Below are positions 7,303 to 12,000 of a stretch of DNA of 12,000 bases, one piece after another. Numbering within the stretch: the stretch's first letter is position 1; every line of letters begins with the position of its first letter. Origin of the DNA: Flavobacteriaceae bacterium UBA7446 (GTDB lineage: Bacteria; Bacteroidota; Bacteroidia; Flavobacteriales; Flavobacteriaceae). The translations under genes and the position numbers were made by a program. The notes beneath the pieces were generated by a model, which did no database searches, was not told where the DNA came from, and saw nothing but the letters and a program-made list of their open reading frames with translations. The stretch spans positions 462 through 12,461 of the forward strand of contig DLPY01000032.1 of assembly GCA_002478685.1 (NCBI GenBank), given 5' to 3'.

Positions 7303-10300
7303 ATGTCTTTTGAAAACAAAAATAATGACTGGACTCACAAGACTATAGATACAATGAACTCAAGATTAAAAGAACCCAACGACGCTATCTATTTTGGCGC
7401 CCAAGACACCCAATTCTCAATTAAAGATGTTAAAGGAGAAGAAATAACGCAAAACGGCGAAACATTCTACAAGATTTCAAACGTAGATTGCATGCGTCCG
7501 TTTTTTATGAGCATTGTAAGCAATTCCAATCACTGGATGTTTATTTCTAGCAAAGGCAGTTTATCCGCTGGACGGCAGAATAGCAATTATGCCCTATTTC
7601 CATATTATACGGACGACAAAATCACTGAGTCGGCAGAAACAACTGGCAGCAAGACAATTTTTATTGTTATCAAATCGGATAAAAATTTCTTGTGGGAACC
7701 CTTTTCAGAGCGTCATAACGGCGTGTATAATATTACGCGTAATCTTTACAAAAACACCTTCGGCAATAAAATAATTTTTGAGGAAATCAACCACGACTTA
7801 GAAGTTTGCTTCAACTATGAATGGAACTCCAGTGATAAGTATGGATTTGTTCGAAAATCATGCTTAAAGAATACGGGGGCTGACCAAATTACCATAAAAC
7901 TATTAGATGGAGTTCAAAACATCTTACCTAATGGAGTAGATCCTGCATTGCAAAACGTAAGTAGTAATCTTGTAGATGCCTACAAAAAATGCGAGCTGGA
8001 GAAAGATACAGGTCTTGGCATTTATTCGTTGAGTGCCATTATTGTGGACCGTGCAGAACCTAGCGAATCACTAAAGGCAAATGTCGTTTGGTCGATTGGA
8101 CTTGACAACTCAAAGAAACTTATTTCATCGCTTCAATTAGATAGGTTCCGTAGTGGACAAGACCTATCACATGAGGTAGATATCAAAGCTGAAAAAGGCG
8201 CATATTTTGTTACAGATACCGTCACATTGCATGGTGGGGAAGCTAAGCGTTGGATGATGGTGGCAGATGTAAACAAAACTATTTCGGATATTATTAATAT
8301 CAAGGAAGATTTACTTCATAATACCAATTTGGAAGCTGAAGTTTTACAAGATGTTGCCCATGGGTCTACTCATTTGATAGAATTGGTAGGTGCTGCAGAC
8401 GGATTGCAAATGACAAACGACCGCCTCCGCAACATACGTCATTTTGCCAATACCATGTTTAACATTATGCGTGGTGGAATTTTTGACAACAATTATCAAA
8501 TCGAAAAGGCTGATTTTACAGTTTATATTGCCAATGCCAACCGAAAAGTACACAGATTAAAAGAAGCCGTTTTGGATGCACTTCCAGAGGTGTTTGATGT
8601 TAATTATCTTAAAGAAATTGCCGAGGCAGACAATAATAAAAACTTTAAACGTTTATGCTTTGAGTATTTACCGCTGAAGTTTAGTCGCCGCCATGGTGAC
8701 CCAAGTCGTCCTTGGAATAGATTTTCGATTAACACCCGCACTGAAAATGGGGATAAAATTTTAGATTACGAAGGAAACTGGCGAGACATTTTTCAAAATT
8801 GGGAAGCGTTGGCACACTCCTATCCAGAGTTCATTGAGGGAATGATTCACAAATTCTTGAATGCTACTACCTTTGATGGGTATAACCCGTATCGTGTTAC
8901 CAAAGGTGGGTTTGACTGGGAAACCATTGAGCCTGACAATCCATGGTCTTATATTGGTTACTGGGGTGACCATCAGATTATTTATTTGCTCAAATTTTTG
9001 GAATTCATTGAGGATTATTATCCTAACAAACTTGCCAACTATTTTAATCAAGACTTATTTGTCTATGCCAATGTACCCTACCGCATAAAGAGCTACCAAG
9101 ATATTTTAAAAGACGCAAAAAATACTATTGATTTTGACTTTGAGCGAGAAGAAAACATTCACTTTAAGCGAGAAGAAATTGGTGTGGATGGCGCACTGCT
9201 CCGAGACAATACGGTATTTATTTACAAGGTCAATTTCATAGAGAAAATTTTGGCGACTGTTTTAGCAAAAATTACAAACTTTATTCCTGAAGGAGGTATT
9301 TGGATGAACACCCAGCGCCCCGAATGGAATGATGCCAACAATGCCCTTGTTGGAAACGGGGTATCTATGGTAACCTTGTATTACTTACGTCGTTTTTTAT
9401 GCTTTTTTGAGACTATTGTAACAAACTCAGAGAGTAAAGATTTTCATATTTCTGAGGAATTACATGTGTTTTTCACTCAAGTTACTGACGGTTTAAAGCA
9501 ACACAAATCATTGTTAAACGGAACCATCTCAGATGTGGACAGAAAAAGCATTATGGATTTACTTGGTGAAGCTGGAAGCTTATTCCGTAACTCTATTTAT
9601 GAAAATCGTTTTTCAGGAGGTAAAGACGTTGTTACTAAAGAAGATTTAGTATCCTTTTTAGATGTAGCAACTGCTTTTTTGGAACATACTATCGAAGCAA
9701 ATAAACGCAAAGACAACCTTTACCATGCGTATAACTTGATGACGCTAAATGGTACCGATGAAGTAAGTATTTCGCATCTTCCTGAAATGCTTGAAGGACA
9801 AGTTGCCGTACTTAGCTCAGGGTATTTATCTGCCAAAGAAAGTCTTGAAGTCCTAGAAGGGTTAAAGGCCAGTGCGTTATTTAGACCTGATCAATACAGT
9901 TATATATTGTATCCAGATAAAGAACTTCCTCGTTTTGTCAATAAAAACACTATTCCTAAAGATAAGGTTGCAGCGTCAGCGTTACTATCAAAACTAGTTG
10001 TCGACAACAATAATCAAGTGCTTTCGCAGGACTTACGTGGCGATTATCACTTTAACGGAAACTTTAACAATGTGGATAGTTTGCAAGCTGCACTTAAGGC
10101 GCTGCCCAAGCAATACCAATCAATGGTAGCCAACGAAACTACTTACGTTAAGCAAGTCTTTGAGGATATCTTTGATCATAAATCCTTCACAGGGCGTTCT
10201 GGAACTTTCTTTGGCTACGAAGGCTTAGGCTCTATTTATTGGCATATGGTGTCCAAATTACTGTTGGCAGTGTATGAAATTATACGAGATGCGATTAATG

Positions 10301-10830
10301 CTAACGAAGACCCGGTATTGGTGGGTAAATTATTTGACCATTATTTTGAAATCAACGCAGGTATTGGTGCGCATAAATCTCCTGAATTGTATGGAGCATT
10401 CCCCACAGATCCGTATTCGCATACTCCTGGCGGAAAAGGCGCACAACAGCCCGGAATGACAGGACAAGTAAAAGAAGACATTATTAGTCGTTTTGGTGAG
10501 CTTGGCGTTCGTGTAAAAAAGGGCATACTTAAATTTGATCCAACCATACTGCGAAGCGTTGAATTTTTAACTTCACCGCAAACGTTCTACTATGTAAGTG
10601 TAACAGGCGAGGCGTGTGACATTCCATTAGAAAAGGGTACACTGGCTTTTACCTATTGTCAAGTACCTATTATCTATAAAAAATCAAAAACGGCAAGTAC
10701 CGAGGTGGTATTTCAATCTGGCGAATCTCAAATATTTTCGATTAATCAACTGGATGAAAGCCTTAGTTCTGCCATTTTTCAACGAACTAATACCATTAAG
10801 AAAATAATTGTTTCTGTTTTGAAAGAATAG
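7303..10830 (+). CDS. GH149-type beta-1,3-oligoglucan phosphorylase, cytoplasmic
   Basis: Protein of 1175 residues with no signal peptide. The ATG at 7303 is preferred; a TTG just before it and an ATG at 7354 (18th codon) are in-frame alternatives. Size and layout fit GH149, a family related to GH94 phosphorylases and founded on the Euglena EgP1 and bacterial Pro_7066 enzymes: an N-terminal beta-sandwich region (~25-320), an (alpha/alpha)6-type helical region, and a C-terminal beta part. Recognisable segments are RRHGDPSRPWNRF, SYIGYWGDHQ with Asp556 as the probable catalytic acid, SIYWHMVSKLLLAV (977-990), and GAQQPGMTGQVKED (1046-1059). Family reaction: beta-1,3-glucan plus phosphate gives glucose 1-phosphate and a chain shorter by one unit. 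The location matches this: it is the only large enzyme of the series without an export signal, so it would act on imported laminari-oligosaccharides. GH161 is a close alternative. Family recognition is from memory of motifs. It follows the second GH16 after 26 bp. Confidence 0.85.
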   Translation: MSFENKNNDWTHKTIDTMNSRLKEPNDAIYFGAQDTQFSIKDVKGEEITQNGETFYKISNVDCMRPFFMSIVSNSNHWMFISSKGSLSAGRQNSNYALFPYYTDDKITESAETTGSKTIFIVIKSDKNFLWEPFSERHNGVYNITRNLYKNTFGNKIIFEEINHDLEVCFNYEWNSSDKYGFVRKSCLKNTGADQITIKLLDGVQNILPNGVDPALQNVSSNLVDAYKKCELEKDTGLGIYSLSAIIVDRAEPSESLKANVVWSIGLDNSKKLISSLQLDRFRSGQDLSHEVDIKAEKGAYFVTDTVTLHGGEAKRWMMVADVNKTISDIINIKEDLLHNTNLEAEVLQDVAHGSTHLIELVGAADGLQMTNDRLRNIRHFANTMFNIMRGGIFDNNYQIEKADFTVYIANANRKVHRLKEAVLDALPEVFDVNYLKEIAEADNNKNFKRLCFEYLPLKFSRRHGDPSRPWNRFSINTRTENGDKILDYEGNWRDIFQNWEALAHSYPEFIEGMIHKFLNATTFDGYNPYRVTKGGFDWETIEPDNPWSYIGYWGDHQIIYLLKFLEFIEDYYPNKLANYFNQDLFVYANVPYRIKSYQDILKDAKNTIDFDFEREENIHFKREEIGVDGALLRDNTVFIYKVNFIEKILATVLAKITNFIPEGGIWMNTQRPEWNDANNALVGNGVSMVTLYYLRRFLCFFETIVTNSESKDFHISEELHVFFTQVTDGLKQHKSLLNGTISDVDRKSIMDLLGEAGSLFRNSIYENRFSGGKDVVTKEDLVSFLDVATAFLEHTIEANKRKDNLYHAYNLMTLNGTDEVSISHLPEMLEGQVAVLSSGYLSAKESLEVLEGLKASALFRPDQYSYILYPDKELPRFVNKNTIPKDKVAASALLSKLVVDNNNQVLSQDLRGDYHFNGNFNNVDSLQAALKALPKQYQSMVANETTYVKQVFEDIFDHKSFTGRSGTFFGYEGLGSIYWHMVSKLLLAVYEIIRDAINANEDPVLVGKLFDHYFEINAGIGAHKSPELYGAFPTDPYSHTPGGKGAQQPGMTGQVKEDIISRFGELGVRVKKGILKFDPTILRSVEFLTSPQTFYYVSVTGEACDIPLEKGTLAFTYCQVPIIYKKSKTASTEVVFQSGESQIFSINQLDESLSSAIFQRTNTIKKIIVSVLKE

Positions 10831-10859
10831 TATTTAATAAACAAAATCATTTGGGGATA

Positions 10860-10876
10860 TTGATTACCCTAATCAA
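10860..10876. repeat. Perfect 7-bp inverted repeat upstream of the GH17 gene
   Basis: TTGATTA (10860-10866) and TAATCAA (10870-10876) are exact reverse complements around CCC. The repeat lies in the 57-bp gap after the phosphorylase gene and ends 11 bp before the GH17 start codon. No T-run follows, so it is not a standard terminator. It may be an operator-like site, an RNA hairpin next to the start codon, or an mRNA-processing or stability element. Confidence 0.4.
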
Positions 10877-10887
10877 ATACGAGCACT

Positions 10888-12000
10888 ATGAGAATTATCG
10901 GATTTTATGGATTTTTCGCTCTATTGCTTTGGTTTTCAGTCTCCTGTAGTACACAGCATTCGAATATGAAGAGTAAAACAGCTGCAGAAATTTTAGGAAA
11001 CCCTGACTATGCGGCGGTATCTTACGGCGGATACCGAAAGACAACCCGCGATGTTCAGCCTACTATTGCTGAGTTGAAAGAAGACATGAAAATTCTTCAT
11101 GCCATGGGTATTCGCATTGTAAGAACATATAATGTGCATTTGCCGCAAGCAGCCAACTTACTCAAAGCCATCTCGAAACTTAAAGCCGAAAATGCTGAAT
11201 TTGAAATGTATGTGATGTTGGGCGCATGGATTGACTGTTTAAACGCATGGACAAATAAGGTGGTCAACCATCAAGTGGAAAGTCCACGAAATGAACAGGA
11301 AATCGCTAAAGCGGTTGAACTTGCTAACCAATACCCAGATATTATTAAAATACTTGCTGTTGGGAACGAGGCGATGGTAAGATGGGCAACTTCCTACTAT
11401 GTTCAGCCGGATATTATATTAAAATGGATTACCCATTTGCAGGATCTTAAAAAAGAAGGAAAACTGCCTAAAGATTTATGGATTACGTGCTCTGATGACT
11501 TTGTTTCTTGGGGCGGAGGTGATACGTCATACCACAATGAAGATTTGGCAGCAATAATTGCAGCTGTGGATTACATTTCCATGCACACTTATCCGTTTCA
11601 CAATACGCATTACAATCCTGCTTTTTGGGAAATCACACAAGAAGATGCAAAGGATAAAACCCCACGCCAACTTATAGACGCCGCTATGTTGCGTGCTCGA
11701 GATTTTGCTATTTCACAATACAACGGCGTAAAAAAACACATGACTAGTTTGGGAATAGAAAAACCCATTCATATTGGCGAAACAGGTTGGGCCACAATTT
11801 CAAATGGCTTTTACGGCAGAAAAGGATCTCACGCCGCAGACGAGTACAAACAGGCAAAGTATTACATGCTTATGCGTGAATGGGCAAAAGAGAACGGCAT
11901 ATCCTGCTTTTATTTTGAAGCCTTTGACGAGCCATGGAAAGATGCGGGTAATTCCAATGGTTCAGAGAATCATTTTGGACTCATTACAGTTGATGGCAAA
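10888..12000 (+). CDS. GH17 beta-1,3-glucanase lipoprotein (3' end outside window)
   Basis: The frame is open from the ATG at 10888 to the window end, giving 371 residues of an unfinished protein. A lipoprotein signal (hydrophobic residues 3-18, SVSC, Cys20) shows export. The body is a GH17 TIM barrel: VSYGGYRKTTRD (44-55) as strand 1, IRIVRTYNVHLP (75-86), ILAVGNEAMVRW (155-166) with acid/base Glu161, DYISMHTYPF (228-237), and HIGETGWAT (295-303) with nucleophile Glu298, then YFEAFDEPWK (342-351) with acidic Glu344 and Glu348. These are the expected GH17 motifs in the expected order. Family activity is hydrolysis of beta-1,3-glucan; marine flavobacterial GH17 enzymes such as Formosa FbGH17A act on laminarin and its oligosaccharides. 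As a lipoprotein it would work in the periplasm or at the surface, between the GH16 enzymes and the cytoplasmic phosphorylase. Little of the core domain can be missing; what follows is unknown. Confidence 0.92.
   Translation, partial: MRIIGFYGFFALLLWFSVSCSTQHSNMKSKTAAEILGNPDYAAVSYGGYRKTTRDVQPTIAELKEDMKILHAMGIRIVRTYNVHLPQAANLLKAISKLKAENAEFEMYVMLGAWIDCLNAWTNKVVNHQVESPRNEQEIAKAVELANQYPDIIKILAVGNEAMVRWATSYYVQPDIILKWITHLQDLKKEGKLPKDLWITCSDDFVSWGGGDTSYHNEDLAAIIAAVDYISMHTYPFHNTHYNPAFWEITQEDAKDKTPRQLIDAAMLRARDFAISQYNGVKKHMTSLGIEKPIHIGETGWATISNGFYGRKGSHAADEYKQAKYYMLMREWAKENGISCFYFEAFDEPWKDAGNSNGSENHFGLITVDGK

Noticed and set aside
7303..10830. Large protein read as an ordinary GH94 cellobiose phosphorylase.
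   Set aside because: It is much longer than typical GH94 enzymes of about 800 residues, and its SYIGYWGDHQ and GAQQPGMTGQ segments fit the GH149/GH161 type better.

Overview
The window looks like part of a beta-1,3-glucan (laminarin-type) polysaccharide utilization locus from a member of the Bacteroidetes, most likely a marine flavobacterium. Supporting signs are the AT-rich DNA, starts without Shine-Dalgarno sequences, a good match to the Bacteroidetes promoter consensus (TTG, spacer, TAnnTTTG), the many lipoprotein signal peptides, and GH16, GH17 and GH149-type enzymes lying together. Genus is not determinable from the sequence alone.

Layout: all genes are on the + strand. Positions 1-360 are the 3' end of a gene for a secreted beta-rich protein that probably closes an upstream operon, followed at once by a strong intrinsic terminator (368-413). 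A 326-bp intergenic region (361-686) holds an AT-rich palindrome and a candidate promoter. From 687 to the window end runs a tight gene series with gaps of 14, 5, 1, 26 and 57 bp: a clan GH-A glycosidase fused to a predicted outer-membrane beta-barrel (687-3848); a three-domain surface glycan-binding lipoprotein (3863-5281); two different GH16 endo-beta-1,3-glucanase lipoproteins (5287-6138 and 6140-7276); a large cytoplasmic GH149-type beta-1,3-oligoglucan phosphorylase (7303-10830); and a GH17 beta-1,3-glucanase lipoprotein cut by the window end (10888-12000).

Working model (inference): the binding lipoprotein and GH16 enzymes capture and cut laminarin at the cell surface, oligosaccharides cross the outer membrane, the GH17 enzyme and perhaps the barrel-linked glycosidase trim them, and the phosphorylase in the cytoplasm releases glucose 1-phosphate, saving ATP compared with hydrolysis. 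No SusC/SusD pair, beta-glucosidase, inner-membrane transporter or regulator is visible here; these may lie outside the window. The most unusual item is the glycosidase/beta-barrel fusion. No RNA genes, mobile elements or CRISPR arrays were seen.
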